From: Phycicoccus sp. CSK15P-2
Lineage (GTDB): Bacteria; Actinomycetota; Actinomycetes; Actinomycetales; Dermatophilaceae
Assembly (NCBI RefSeq): GCF_016888005.1
Contig: NZ_JAFDVE010000019.1
Location: 62,001-126,000 of the forward strand
Reading direction: 5' to 3'
Length of the DNA stretch: 64,000 nucleotides
Below the pieces are notes generated by a model. The model made no database searches. It had not been told where the DNA came from and worked only from the letters and a program-made list of their open reading frames with translations. A program made the translations under genes and the position numbers. Shown piece by piece: positions 54,601 through 64,000 of this stretch (position 1 is its first letter; each line of letters starts with the position of its first letter).

Positions 54601-57600
54601 AGCGCGGCGTCGTCGCCGAGCTCGGGGTTGAGCGGACCGAGGGGCTGGACCTCGGCGCGTTCGCCGATGGGCTGGATGTCGTTCGCGAGGACGTCGACGA
54701 CGAGCGGCGCGCCCGGGGCGGCGGTGACCTCGTCGTCGACCGCGACGACGGGCTGCGGGTCGCCGGGCGGTGCGACCGCGATCCGCACGGTGCCCGTGCC
54801 GACCTTCCCGTACCGGTCGCCGAGGAGGTACGTGAAGTCGTCGGTGCCGCCGCTCGTCGGGTAGGCCTGGTAGGTGATGGAGGACGGCGTCACCGCGAGG
54901 ACGCGTCCGAGCGAGGGGGCCGAGTCCAGCGCCACGAGCGTCGTGGAGTCGCCGTCCGGGTCGGCGCCCGAGCCGGCCACCGAGACCGTGATGGTGTCGC
55001 CGGCCACGACCCGTCCCTCGAGCGTCGCCGGGGCCGGCGCGCGGTCCGGACGGTCCGGCGACGGCGGCGGGACGACGGTGACCCGGACCGTCCCCGCCGC
55101 ACGGTCGCCGGAGGAGTTCTCGACGACGTAGGAGATGGTCACGGTCCGCTGGGCCGTGACCTCCGGGGCCTGGTAGCGCACGACCGACCCCGCGGCGTAG
55201 GCCGCGCCGAGCGGCTCGCCGCTGGGCCCGCCGTCCGGTCCGCCGAGCGGCAGCGTGCCGCTGCGCAGCGCGCCCTCGACGCGCGGCGAGAGACGCAGCG
55301 GCGAGCCGCCGGGGTCGATGTCGTTGTCGAGCACGGGGATGGAGACATGGTCGCCGGAGCGGACGGTGGCGGTGTCGTCCGTGACGACCGGCGTGGTGTC
55401 GGCCGGGGCGGGCAGCTGGAGCACCGAGACGTCGCCCGTCGCGGTCTTCCCCGTGCCGTTGGTCACGGTGTACCGGACGAGGACCGGGTTGGGACGCAGC
55501 TCGGGGCGCCGCGCGGTGATCCGCAGCCACCGGCCGCGGAGCACCGCGACCTCGACGGCGTCCGAGGCCTCGGTCTCGGTGCCCTGGACCACGAGGAGCC
55601 CGCCGGACGGGTCGACGTCGTTCGCGAGGACGTCGACGATCGTCGCGGTCTGTCCGTGGACCACCGCCTGGTCGGGCATGGCGGTGATGTCCTCGGGCCG
55701 CTCGGTCGCGGCGCGGACGTCGACCCGGATCGCCCCGCGGGCGAACGGCGCCTCGCCGTACCGGACCGTGTAGGCGAGGAGGTAGGTGCCCGGCGCGCCG
55801 GCGGTCACCGACACGGTGCCCGCCTCCACGCTCGTCTCGACCGTGGTGCCGTCCGGCGCGACGACGTCGCCGGCGAGCTGGAGACGGGCCGCCGGGCTCG
55901 TCGGGTCGGTGCCGGGGACGTCGTTCTCCAGGGGACGCAGCACGACCGGCTTGCCGACCTCGCCGCGGCCGACGTCCGGCAGCGGCGTGGCCGCCGTCGG
56001 CGTCGTCGAGTCCTCGTCGAGCACGGTGACCGACAGCGAGCCGCTGCTCTCGGCGGTGCCGTCGGACACCGTGTACTCGAGCGTGCGCACCCCGGCCTCG
56101 CCCGGCGAGGTGTACCGCAGCCGGCCGTCGGGGGTCACCCCGACCGGGGTCTCGCCGTCGACGGCGCCGGTGACCGCGACGGGGTCGGAGTCCGGGTCCC
56201 GCCAGTCCCCGACGACGGGCACCGTCAGCGAGCCGCGGTTCGTCACGCTCCGGGTCGTCGGCTCCAGCCCGGGGCGCAGGACCGGCGCACCGTTCTCCGA
56301 GGGCCCACGGGCCGTGACGGCCACCCGGGCCGACGAGCTGTTGCCGCGACCGTCGTCGATGACGTACTGGAAGTGCGCGCTCTCGGCGGTCGCCGACAAC
56401 GTGAGCTGGACCGTCTGGCCGTCCGGCGAGATCGCGACCGACCCGGTCGAGCTCGGGACGGACGAGACGGAGGTGATCGACAGCACGGCGCCCGACGGGT
56501 TCGAGTCGTTGTCGAGGACGTGGAGGACGCTCGTGCGCCCCGGCCGGGCGCCGACGTCGTCGTCCCGCGCCTGCGGCGGCTTGGAGCTGCGGTCGACGGT
56601 CGACGACGGCTCGGTCTCGTCCGGCGGGGTCTCCGAGGAGGGCGGCGCGACGGCGTCCCAGTCGTCCAGGCGACGCCCGTCGAGCGACCACACCGCTCCG
56701 CTGGCGGAGTCGTTGAGCGCCACGGAGCGGTGGTTGAGCCGCAGGTGGGGCGAGAGCAGCGACGTCGCGCGCTCGAGCTGGACGTCCTCGGCCGGGGCCC
56801 CGCCGCAGGAGCTCACCGCACGGCCGGGGCTGCCGGACCACACGGCGTAGACGCACCCGTCGAGGACGACCGGCGCGGCGGCCGGCCCCGTCCCACCCGT
56901 GACGAGCGTCGAGGCCTCACCGGTCGTGAGGTCCAGGGACACGAGGGCGCGCGGGGTCGCGACGAGGAGGGAGCCGTCGACCGGGCCGTCCTGCAGCACG
57001 CCGTCCTCGAGGCTCTCGCCGGTGACCGCGGTCCGCGAGCCGTCCGGACGGGCGATGACGCCACCGACGGTGTCGACGACGACCGGGCCGCCGTCCGCGA
57101 GGACGACGTGGACGTCCTGGAGCGCGCCCCCGAGCGCGGCGGTCTCGGTCGTGAAGCGGCCGTCGCCGGTGGGGGCGAGCGTCAGGAGCCGTCCGCCCGA
57201 GCCCGCGACGAAGGCCGTGCCCCGCGCGTCGACCGCCGCGTCGACGGGCCGTGCGTCGCCCGTGACGTCGGGTGCGAGCGGCACGGTCGCCGTGGCGTCG
57301 ACCTGCGGGGACAGGCCGTCCACGGCGGCGAGGGTGTCGGCGGTGGACGTCGCCGCACGCACCTCGCCGCTCTCGGGGTCGGCGACGACGGTCGTCCCGC
57401 CGCCGACGGCCAGGGGCGCGGTGGGCGGCAGGGTGACGGCGCGGTCGGTGACGAGGGTGCCCGCCCGCACGTCGACCGGGGCGACCCGGCCGGTGACGCG
57501 GTCCCGGGTCAGCACGGCGGAGCCGGACTGGACGACGTCGAGCTGGTAGGTCTGGCTGGTGTCCTCACCGGGCGCGAAGGCGGCGTCCAGGTGGGCGGCC

Positions 57601-57857
57601 GGGGCGTTGAGCCGTCCGAACAGGCCCACCCGGTCGTTCGTCACCCACAGGGTTCCGTCGTTGGCCTCGACGTGGTCGGTGGTGTACCCGGGGCTGCGGG
57701 TGACGGCCCAGCCCATCGCCCCGGCCCCGAGGGCCAGCACCGTCGCGGCGGCGACCCCGACGGAGGGCAGCCGACGTCGACGGGGGGTCGCCTGTCGCGC
57801 CCGCACCCTGCGTCGCTCCTGCTCCATGGTCCTCGGACTCGCCCTGCCGTCATCCAT
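51624..57857 (-). CDS. Giant membrane-anchored surface protein with Ig-like/cadherin-like and Fn3 repeats
   Basis: This 2077-residue protein starts with a very basic cytoplasmic stretch (RRRVRARQATPRRRR) and one membrane helix at about 29-51 (VGVAAATVLALGAGAMGWAV). Residues about 60-400 look like a beta-propeller of short repeats. Residues about 440-1350 carry some ten tandem Ig/cadherin-like modules marked by DVLANDVDPSGG-type motifs. About 1500-1850 has fibronectin type III modules (VTWSAAPTNGSAVDQYLVTW), and the C-terminus has further beta repeats. It is probably a type II surface adhesin or scaffold. It heads the operon with MoxR, DUF58 and TgpA-like genes. An ATG ten codons later (MEQERRR) is an alternative start with a nearby GAGG. 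Confidence 0.87.
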   Translation of the reverse strand: MDDGRASPRTMEQERRRVRARQATPRRRRLPSVGVAAATVLALGAGAMGWAVTRSPGYTTDHVEANDGTLWVTNDRVGLFGRLNAPAAHLDAAFAPGEDTSQTYQLDVVQSGSAVLTRDRVTGRVAPVDVRAGTLVTDRAVTLPPTAPLAVGGGTTVVADPESGEVRAATSTADTLAAVDGLSPQVDATATVPLAPDVTGDARPVDAAVDARGTAFVAGSGGRLLTLAPTGDGRFTTETAALGGALQDVHVVLADGGPVVVDTVGGVIARPDGSRTAVTGESLEDGVLQDGPVDGSLLVATPRALVSLDLTTGEASTLVTGGTGPAAAPVVLDGCVYAVWSGSPGRAVSSCGGAPAEDVQLERATSLLSPHLRLNHRSVALNDSASGAVWSLDGRRLDDWDAVAPPSSETPPDETEPSSTVDRSSKPPQARDDDVGARPGRTSVLHVLDNDSNPSGAVLSITSVSSVPSSTGSVAISPDGQTVQLTLSATAESAHFQYVIDDGRGNSSSARVAVTARGPSENGAPVLRPGLEPTTRSVTNRGSLTVPVVGDWRDPDSDPVAVTGAVDGETPVGVTPDGRLRYTSPGEAGVRTLEYTVSDGTAESSGSLSVTVLDEDSTTPTAATPLPDVGRGEVGKPVVLRPLENDVPGTDPTSPAARLQLAGDVVAPDGTTVETSVEAGTVSVTAGAPGTYLLAYTVRYGEAPFARGAIRVDVRAATERPEDITAMPDQAVVHGQTATIVDVLANDVDPSGGLLVVQGTETEASDAVEVAVLRGRWLRITARRPELRPNPVLVRYTVTNGTGKTATGDVSVLQLPAPADTTPVVTDDTATVRSGDHVSIPVLDNDIDPGGSPLRLSPRVEGALRSGTLPLGGPDGGPSGEPLGAAYAAGSVVRYQAPEVTAQRTVTISYVVENSSGDRAAGTVRVTVVPPPSPDRPDRAPAPATLEGRVVAGDTITVSVAGSGADPDGDSTTLVALDSAPSLGRVLAVTPSSITYQAYPTSGGTDDFTYLLGDRYGKVGTGTVRIAVAPPGDPQPVVAVDDEVTAAPGAPLVVDVLANDIQPIGERAEVQPLGPLNPELGDDAALVPGSGQVAVTVPEPDRPRSIRYSIVGASGEPSTATIRLRGRAGVNLPPVPRNALAQPGPRATAVDVDLLAGAVDPDDPDGVLQVSRVFGAPDARLDGGTVTLPVADVPQVLSFEVLDADGAAALGLVHVPAGGTGAPSVRPDALVRVDRNGTTTVDLDDVVVDPSGRDLTLTTSDRLAASPAGQLRVATDGPSRLRVTGLADYVGPAAIAFEVTTAGETADGPGRRAFLTVPVQVGPETPVLRCPQTAVDVVVGGLSRPLSVPELCHVWTSRPEQLDELTFTGELEEAVAGLTVSNRDPGTLLVAASSAAVPGSMARLVVRAVGTEAAPAVLPVRVAPAQPPSMAPVTLPGVRAGTSATVNIDGYLSSQLGDPQFSVIGVDQVSGASASVRREGPTTLSVTPSAQATGRLTFRVTITDVDSTARRDRQATGTLTVDVLGVPGAPGAPVQTGPTLSESARLTWRVPPDNGLPIEVYEVSWDGGSQLCDATPCVVTGVRNAVPNRFTVRARNAVGFGPPSPASGPVVSDEVPGAPADLRVVEPEDHAVTVTWSAAPTNGSAVDQYLVTWPGGRAETTSTTVRAAGLDNSVTTPFTVKAHNEAGWGPPVTVEGQSAGTPQPPGAPRLDATEVAGGARQTVVVEWGAVPPNGPGDTRYTVSRTGPDGTATVCRTTATRCDAAAVENDGSTYQYRVVAANELYESAPGPPTAQDAIGTPGEFTGVSATSTGDDRRVRLAFTSPPARDDSLTVTCRVDGSSCGEWDAPSDPTDFDEVISVPANGSTYTITLTATNSGATSSSTQITSDVVHGPLGRVDVAVTSTVGPYVTFTVTVDPNGREAALDVTISGGVAGQVRIEDTTGRGAFSREYTRKVGHDRDLGITATASRDGDDSRGTASATTRSGRVTATGRSLASGDAGLGLTVQNLSPSATLRCVVAEEGGGSSTTLEVPSNASGNGSRTIPAAELTAPSGTRYGISCDDGTSPDSPVTTDWTAP

Positions 57858-57914
57858 CGCCTGTCGCGCCCATTGTGAGGCATGGGGACAGGCGGTATCC
57901 CACGGTTGGGAGAG

Positions 57915-57934
57915 GCGGCCGGGTCACCGGCCGC
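57915..57934 (-). terminator. Hairpin terminator after the PhoX-family gene
   Basis: GCGGCCGG-GTCA-CCGGCCGC is a perfect 8-bp stem with a 4-base loop, 49 bases beyond the stop codon of the leftward PhoX gene and upstream of the Ig-like gene. Strong stem, no U-tract. Confidence 0.55.
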
Positions 57935-57982
57935 ACGGCGGGACCGGGCGAGGCAGGGACCCGCCCGGCGCCGGCAGGTCCC

Positions 57983-60022
57983 TCAGGCGCGGTGGACCTG
58001 CACGACGCTCGGCCGGGGCCCGCCCCAGTCCCCGTCGCGCAGCGAGCCCGGCTCGGCGTAGTCGGGGAAGTAGGAGTGCTGGTCCTCCCACGAGCCGTCC
58101 TCGCCCGGGTGCTGGACGCAGACGAAGACCATCCCGTCCTGGTCGTGGATGACCGGCCCGCACGTCTCGGCCTCGGTCGGCACGGCGAGGAACTGTTCGA
58201 CCTTGCCGCGCTCCCGGCCGCTCAGGGTGACCCGGTGCAGGGCGTCGTCGAGCCCCAGGGTGCCGGGCTGGCCGTCCGTGGAGATCCACAGCGCTCCGGT
58301 GGAGTCGAAGGCGACGTTGTCCGGGCAGGAGATCGGCGAGACCGGGCCGTCGTAGCCGCCGAAGTACGTCCCGGCGCTGTCCGGGTCGCCGCAGACGAGG
58401 AGCAGGGTCCACGCGAAGCGGGTCGACGTCGGGTCGTTCCGGTACTCGGTGATCTCCAGGACGTGCCCCTCGCGGTTCGTCGTCCGCGGGTTCGCCTCGT
58501 CGGCCGGGGGGTTCGAGCCGACCCCGCGGTTGGTGTTGTTCGTCAGGGCCGCGTAGACCTTGCCCGTCACCGGGTTGGGCTGGATGTCCTCGGGCCGGTC
58601 CATCTTGGTGGGACCGACCTTGTCGGCCGCGAGGCGGGTGTGGACGAGCACCTCGGCCACGCTCATCCCGGGGACCTTCGAGCGGCCGTTCTCGACGAGC
58701 GGCAGCCACCGGCCGGAGCCGTCGAACGCGCCGTCCGAGGGGACCGTGCCGGTGCCGTCGATCTCGGCGGCCGGGCTGTCCCCGGTGAGCCGCGCCACGT
58801 AGAGGTCACCGTCGGAGAGCAGGCGCTTGTTGTGCGCCTTGGCCCAGCGGCTGCTCCCCCTGACCATGCGGCGGCTCGAGACGAACTTGTAGATGTAGTC
58901 GAAGCGCTCGTCGTCCCCGGAGTAGGCGACGACCCGCCCGTCCCGCGCGACGCGGATGTTGGCGCTCTCGTGCTTGAAGCGGCCCATCGCCGTGTGCTTG
59001 ACCGGGGTGGAGTGCGGGTCGTCCGGGTCGATCTCGACGACCCAGCCGAACCGGTTCACCTCGTTCTCGTAGCCCGGCCGGCGGGCGTCGAACCGCGGGT
59101 CGACCGTCCACCACGCACGCCCGCCCTCGGTCGAGGAGATGCCGTAGCGCGCGTTCTCGGGGGTCGGGTTCGCGACGAAGTACTGGTTGAAGTTCTCCTC
59201 CCCGGACAGCACCGTGCCCCACGGCGTCGTCCCCCCGGAGCAGTTGTTGAAGGTCCCGAGGACGGTCCGGCCGACCGGGTCGTCCTGGGTCCGCAGCAGC
59301 GGGTGGCCGGCCGCCGGGCCGTCGACGGCGAAGCGGGTGTGGCTGTGGATGCGGCGGTTGTGGCGGCTGCCCCGCACGTACTCCCACGGGGTGCCCGGGG
59401 CCTTGCGGCGCAGCTCGACGACCGAGAGCCCGTGCGCCGCCATGGCGACCTTCTTCACGGTCTCCTCGTCGGTGTCCGGCGGGAACATGAGGTTCTCGTT
59501 GGTGTACTCGTGGTTGACCACGGCGAGCGCGCGGCGGCCACGGCGGCCGTCCGTGGGGATGACGTCGAGGTAGTCGCAGTTGTAGCCGAACTGGGCGCGC
59601 TGCGAGGCCTCGGTCTGGGCCGACGGGTCGAACTCGGGGCTGTCGGCGAAGAGCGGGTCGCCCCACCGGATGACGGGCGTCCAGGTCCAGCCCTTCGGCA
59701 CGGTCACCGTGTCGACGTCGGCGGGGACCGGGGCGATCGGGTCGAAGCGCAGCCCGCGACCGGACCCGTGGCCGGAGCCCGCGGCAGCCGGCGCGGCCGG
59801 GGCCAGCGCCAGCGCGAGGGCTCCCCCGCCCACGCCGCCGAGCATCCGGCGCCGGGTGAACGCCGCGCTCGCGACGTCCCGGAAGTACTCGTTCGAGCTC
59901 GTGTTGGGCACCGGGTGCGCGCACTGGTCCCCGCACTTGAGGGCGCAGGTCACGGCGCTGCGCTTGCCGCGCGCGTGGGGAGCGAGAGGGAGCAGGCGGC
60001 GCTGCTCGGGCGCGATGGTCAC
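57983..60022 (-). CDS. PhoX family (DUF839) Tat-exported phosphatase
   Basis: This 679-residue protein has an unusual N-terminal stretch with a small Cys cluster (CALKCGDQCAHP), then a twin-arginine signal (FTRRRMLGGVGGGALALALAPA), so it should fold inside and be exported by Tat. The body has DUF839/PhoX features: ALAVVNHEYTNENLMFPP, GTVLSGEENFNQYFVANP and MDRPEDIQPNPVTGKVYAALTNNT, with acidic residues that bind Ca and Fe in PhoX. PhoX is a phosphate-starvation alkaline phosphatase. GTG start with a GAGGAG site six bases upstream. No Pho box was recognised. It is a single-gene unit. Confidence 0.9.
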   Translation of the reverse strand: MTIAPEQRRLLPLAPHARGKRSAVTCALKCGDQCAHPVPNTSSNEYFRDVASAAFTRRRMLGGVGGGALALALAPAAPAAAGSGHGSGRGLRFDPIAPVPADVDTVTVPKGWTWTPVIRWGDPLFADSPEFDPSAQTEASQRAQFGYNCDYLDVIPTDGRRGRRALAVVNHEYTNENLMFPPDTDEETVKKVAMAAHGLSVVELRRKAPGTPWEYVRGSRHNRRIHSHTRFAVDGPAAGHPLLRTQDDPVGRTVLGTFNNCSGGTTPWGTVLSGEENFNQYFVANPTPENARYGISSTEGGRAWWTVDPRFDARRPGYENEVNRFGWVVEIDPDDPHSTPVKHTAMGRFKHESANIRVARDGRVVAYSGDDERFDYIYKFVSSRRMVRGSSRWAKAHNKRLLSDGDLYVARLTGDSPAAEIDGTGTVPSDGAFDGSGRWLPLVENGRSKVPGMSVAEVLVHTRLAADKVGPTKMDRPEDIQPNPVTGKVYAALTNNTNRGVGSNPPADEANPRTTNREGHVLEITEYRNDPTSTRFAWTLLLVCGDPDSAGTYFGGYDGPVSPISCPDNVAFDSTGALWISTDGQPGTLGLDDALHRVTLSGRERGKVEQFLAVPTEAETCGPVIHDQDGMVFVCVQHPGEDGSWEDQHSYFPDYAEPGSLRDGDWGGPRPSVVQVHRA

Positions 60023-60073
60023 GAAGTACTCCTCGACAAGGGCGACACGGTCGGGACCGACGCTACGAAGGGC

Positions 60074-60095
60074 GCGGACCCGGTGGGCGGTCCGC
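60074..60095 (-). terminator. Possible hairpin after nuoB
   Basis: GCGGACC (60074-60080) pairs with GGTCCGC (60089-60095) across an 8-base loop in the 132-bp gap between nuoB and the PhoX gene. A modest stem; could end the nuoAB transcript. Confidence 0.3.
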
Positions 60096-60154
60096 AGGAC
60101 GAACGCTGGGTGACGGTTCGGCCAGCGCCCGGTGACGCGAGGGAGTCGGCGCGG

Positions 60155-60736
60155 TCAGGGCTTCGCGACGAGACCGCGCGTGACGTCGGCGGCCGTCGCG
60201 GTGCGGTGGCCGGCGAAGCGGCCGGCCCGGCGGGCCGCGATGGCCCCGCCCGAGACCCGCTCGTCGGCGATCGACTCCTGGAGCGTCAGGATGCCCTGGA
60301 GCAGCGCCTCGGGCCGCGGCGGGCAGCCCGGGACGTAGACGTCGACCGGCACGACCTGGTCGACCCCCTTGGTCACCGAGTAGCTGTCCCAGTAGGGCCC
60401 GCCGGAGTTGCTGCACGCCCCGAACGAGATGACGTACTTCGGCTCCGGCATCTGGTCGTAGAGGCGGCGGATCGCCGGCGCCATCTTGTCGGTCACGGTG
60501 CCGGAGACGACCATGAGGTCGGCCTGCCGCGGGCCGGGGGCGAAGGGGATGACCCCGAGCCGGATGAAGTCGTGCCGGCCCATCGACGTGGCGATGAACT
60601 CGATGGCGCAGCAGGCGAGGCCGAAGTTGAACACCCACAGCGAGTAGCGGCGGCCCCAGTTGAGGACGACCCGGACCGGCTTGGGCGCGTAGGTCGCGAC
60701 CGGGCCGACCCTCGGCGTCGGGAGGTCGACGCTCAC
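60155..60736 (-). CDS. nuoB: NADH-quinone oxidoreductase subunit B
   Basis: This 193-residue subunit carries terminal cluster N2. The tandem cysteines are in [19 protein letters not shown], the third in [13 protein letters not shown] and the fourth in [17 protein letters not shown], so the 4Fe-4S site is intact. It hands electrons to quinone. The GTG start overlaps the nuoA stop (GTGA); an upstream in-frame extension runs into nuoA and lacks family similarity. It is separated from the other nuo genes by 14 kb. Confidence 0.94.
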   Translation of the reverse strand: MSVDLPTPRVGPVATYAPKPVRVVLNWGRRYSLWVFNFGLACCAIEFIATSMGRHDFIRLGVIPFAPGPRQADLMVVSGTVTDKMAPAIRRLYDQMPEPKYVISFGACSNSGGPYWDSYSVTKGVDQVVPVDVYVPGCPPRPEALLQGILTLQESIADERVSGGAIAARRAGRFAGHRTATAADVTRGLVAKP

Positions 60737-61098
60737 GTGAGGTCCCAGCGGAGCAGCCCACGCCGCGCGGCATGCACGAGACCGAGGAGGACGACCCCGA
60801 CGAACACGAGGACCTCGACGAGGGACGCGAGGCCGAGGCCGGGGTCGCGCAGGACGAGCGCCCAGGGGAAGAGGTAGACCGCGTCGACCGCGAAGACGAC
60901 GTAGAGGAAGGCGAAGGACAGGTACCGCACCTGTGACTGCGCCCATCCCCCGCCGACCGGGTCGACCCCGGACTCGTAGGTGGCGCGGGCCGCGGGGGTC
61001 GCCGCCCGCGGGGCGAGGAGCCGCCGGACGAGCATCGCCGCGGTGACGAGGAGCACCCCGGCGAGCACGACGGCCGCGACGGCGAGGTAGCCCTCCAT
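60733..61098 (-). CDS. nuoA: NADH-quinone oxidoreductase subunit A
   Basis: This 121-residue membrane subunit has three helices and the conserved loop [13 protein letters not shown] (the quinone-site loop, normally YECG, here YESG), then [22 protein letters not shown]. It is the first gene of the nuoA-nuoB pair. It is divergent from korA, with only about 150-220 bp between the starts, so both units may respond to the same signals. Confidence 0.92.
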   Translation of the reverse strand: MEGYLAVAAVVLAGVLLVTAAMLVRRLLAPRAATPAARATYESGVDPVGGGWAQSQVRYLSFAFLYVVFAVDAVYLFPWALVLRDPGLGLASLVEVLVFVGVVLLGLVHAARRGLLRWDLT

Positions 61099-61241
61099 GG
61101 CCGGTCAGCCTAGCCCCGCACCGGGGTCAGGACGAGGCGCCGCCGTCCTCGAGGGAGCGGACACCCGGACGGACGGGGAGCACTCCCCCACGGGGTACGC
61201 CCGCCCTCCGGGCGGCCTCCGGCCTCGCCCGGGCCGCCACG

Positions 61242-61247
61242 TACGAT
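61242..61247 (+). promoter_or_regulatory. Likely -10 box for korA-korB
   Basis: TACGAT is a good actinobacterial -10 element; no clear -35 is seen. It overlaps an in-frame ATG at 61246, so that codon is unlikely to be the korA start. The transcript would begin near 61254. Confidence 0.45.
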
Positions 61248-61314
61248 GGTGGACGCTGTGGCCACGCGCCTCGCGTCGGCCCGGCCACCGACCTCCCCGA
61301 CCCTTGGGACCACC

Positions 61315-63176
<1,862 letters not shown>

Positions 63177-63180
<4 letters not shown>

Positions 63181-64000
63181 CCACCGTGGAGCTCGGGATG
63201 CCCACGACCGGGCTGCGGCACGTGCCGCAGCTGCCGGACGACGCGCAGCCCCAGACCAAGAAGGACTTCACCTCGGACCAGGAGGTGCGCTGGTGCCCGG
63301 GCTGCGGCGACTACGTCATCCTCGCCGCGGTCCAGTCCTTCCTCCCGCAGCTCGGGCTGCGCCGGGAGAACATCGTCTTCGTCTCGGGGATCGGCTGCTC
63401 GTCGCGCTTCCCGTACTACCTCGACACCTACGGGATGCACTCGATCCACGGCCGGGCGCCGGCGATCGCCACCGGGCTCGCGACGTCCCGTCCCGATCTC
63501 TCGGTGTGGGTCGTCACGGGCGACGGCGACGCGCTGTCGATCGGTGGCAACCACCTGATCCACGCGCTGCGGCGGAACGTCAACCTGACGATCCTCCTCT
63601 TCAACAACCAGATCTACGGGCTCACCAAGGGCCAGTACTCCCCCACGTCGCGCACCGGCACGGTCACGAAGTCGAGCCCCGTCGGCTCGGTGGACGCGCC
63701 GTTCAACCCGGTCTCGCTCGCGCTCGGGGCCGAGGCCACGTTCGTCGCGCGGGCCATGGAGTCCGACCGGGCCGAGCTCACGGCCGTGCTCAAGGCCGCC
63801 GCCGAGCACCGCGGTGCCGCGCTCGTCGAGATCTACCAGAACTGCCCGATCTTCAACGACGGCGCGTTCGAGGTCCTCAAGGACCGCGAGCAGCAGGCCG
63901 CCCGGATCGTCCGGCTGCGCTCCGGCGAGCCCGTGACCGTCGGGCCCGAGGACGACCGGCGGGTGCTCGTGCGGGTGCGCGGCGGCAGTGCCGAGTTCGT
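63177..64000 (+). CDS. korB: 2-oxoglutarate:ferredoxin oxidoreductase, beta subunit (3' end beyond window)
   Basis: The first 274 residues are visible. RWCPGCGDYVILAAVQSF gives the cluster- and thiamine-binding CPGCG motif. VVTGDGDALSIGGNHLIHAL and LLFNNQIYGLTKGQYSPTS form the Mg-thiamine diphosphate site. IGCSSRFPYYLDTYGMH adds another conserved cysteine segment. Together these match KorB of the actinobacterial KorAB type. The GTG start overlaps the korA stop (GTGA). The 3' end lies beyond the window; normal length is about 350 residues. Confidence 0.94.

Noticed and set aside
61246-61314. KorA start at the ATG at 61246
   Set aside because: This codon overlaps a good -10 box (TACGAT), and the extra residues are not expected from relatives; the GTG at 61315 is preferred.

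Overview
The window is a stretch of very GC-rich chromosome, read here as an actinobacterium, probably order Micrococcales (an Intrasporangiaceae- or Cellulomonadaceae-like organism). The grounds are codon use almost entirely G/C at third positions, many GTG starts, densely overlapping genes joined by ATGA/GTGA, candidate leaderless promoters, an eukaryote-like single-chain acetyl-CoA carboxylase, and NuoA/NuoB genes beside KorAB. The genus cannot be fixed from this sequence alone. There are no phages, insertion sequences or CRISPR arrays; the non-coding surprises are two tandem-repeat arrays and several long perfect inverted repeats.

Layout. 0-0.5 kb: end of an ActP-type acetate symporter, with its terminator. 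0.5-0.8 kb: a 28-bp tandem array and a perfect 18-bp-arm palindrome. 0.8-6.3 kb: a fused biotin-dependent acyl-CoA carboxylase. 6.4-19.3 kb: a tightly packed ten-gene operon with a divergent DeoR-family regulator. I read it as a sulfoquinovose (SQ) utilisation operon: ABC importer (binding protein and two permeases, no ATPase), GH31 glycosidase, fucose-isomerase-fold isomerase, YihV-like sulfofructose kinase, YihT-like sulfofructose-phosphate aldolase, aldehyde dehydrogenase (sulfolactaldehyde to sulfolactate) and a TauE-type exporter. One member, a metal-less creatinase/M24-fold protein, is unexplained. 19.3-25 kb: tRNA-Tyr, YajQ, a 32-bp tandem array, an AAA+/VWA pair and two membrane proteins. 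25-30.3 kb: a duplicated cysteine-rich secreted protein, a relic of a quinone oxidoreductase, PepN, a zinc alcohol dehydrogenase and a hot-dog thioesterase.

30.4-37.9 kb: an amino-sugar operon (ROK repressor, ABC binding protein and two permeases, GH3 N-acetylglucosaminidase or phosphorylase, ROK kinase, NagB). It probably takes in chito-oligosaccharides or cell-wall GlcNAc and feeds fructose-6-phosphate. 37.9-38.8 kb: HtpX. 38.8-46.5 kb: a partial complex I operon, nuoC-H-I-J-K-L-M-N, lacking nuoD, E, F and G. nuoA-nuoB lie 14 kb away at 60.2-61.1 kb, next to and divergent from korA-korB (2-oxoglutarate:ferredoxin oxidoreductase) at 61.3-64 kb. The NADH-input module is absent and a ferredoxin-reducing enzyme is adjacent, which suggests a ferredoxin-fed proton pump.

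46.7-57.9 kb: a small proline-rich protein, then an envelope operon: a 2077-residue membrane-anchored Ig-like/Fn3 protein, MoxR ATPase, DUF58 protein and a TgpA-like transglutaminase-fold protein that has lost its catalytic Cys and His. 58-60 kb: a Tat-exported PhoX-family phosphatase.

The best candidate for a new or little-described system is the SQ operon. It combines enzymes typical of different known sulfoglycolytic pathways, and its M24-fold member and atypical GH31 have no assigned role.
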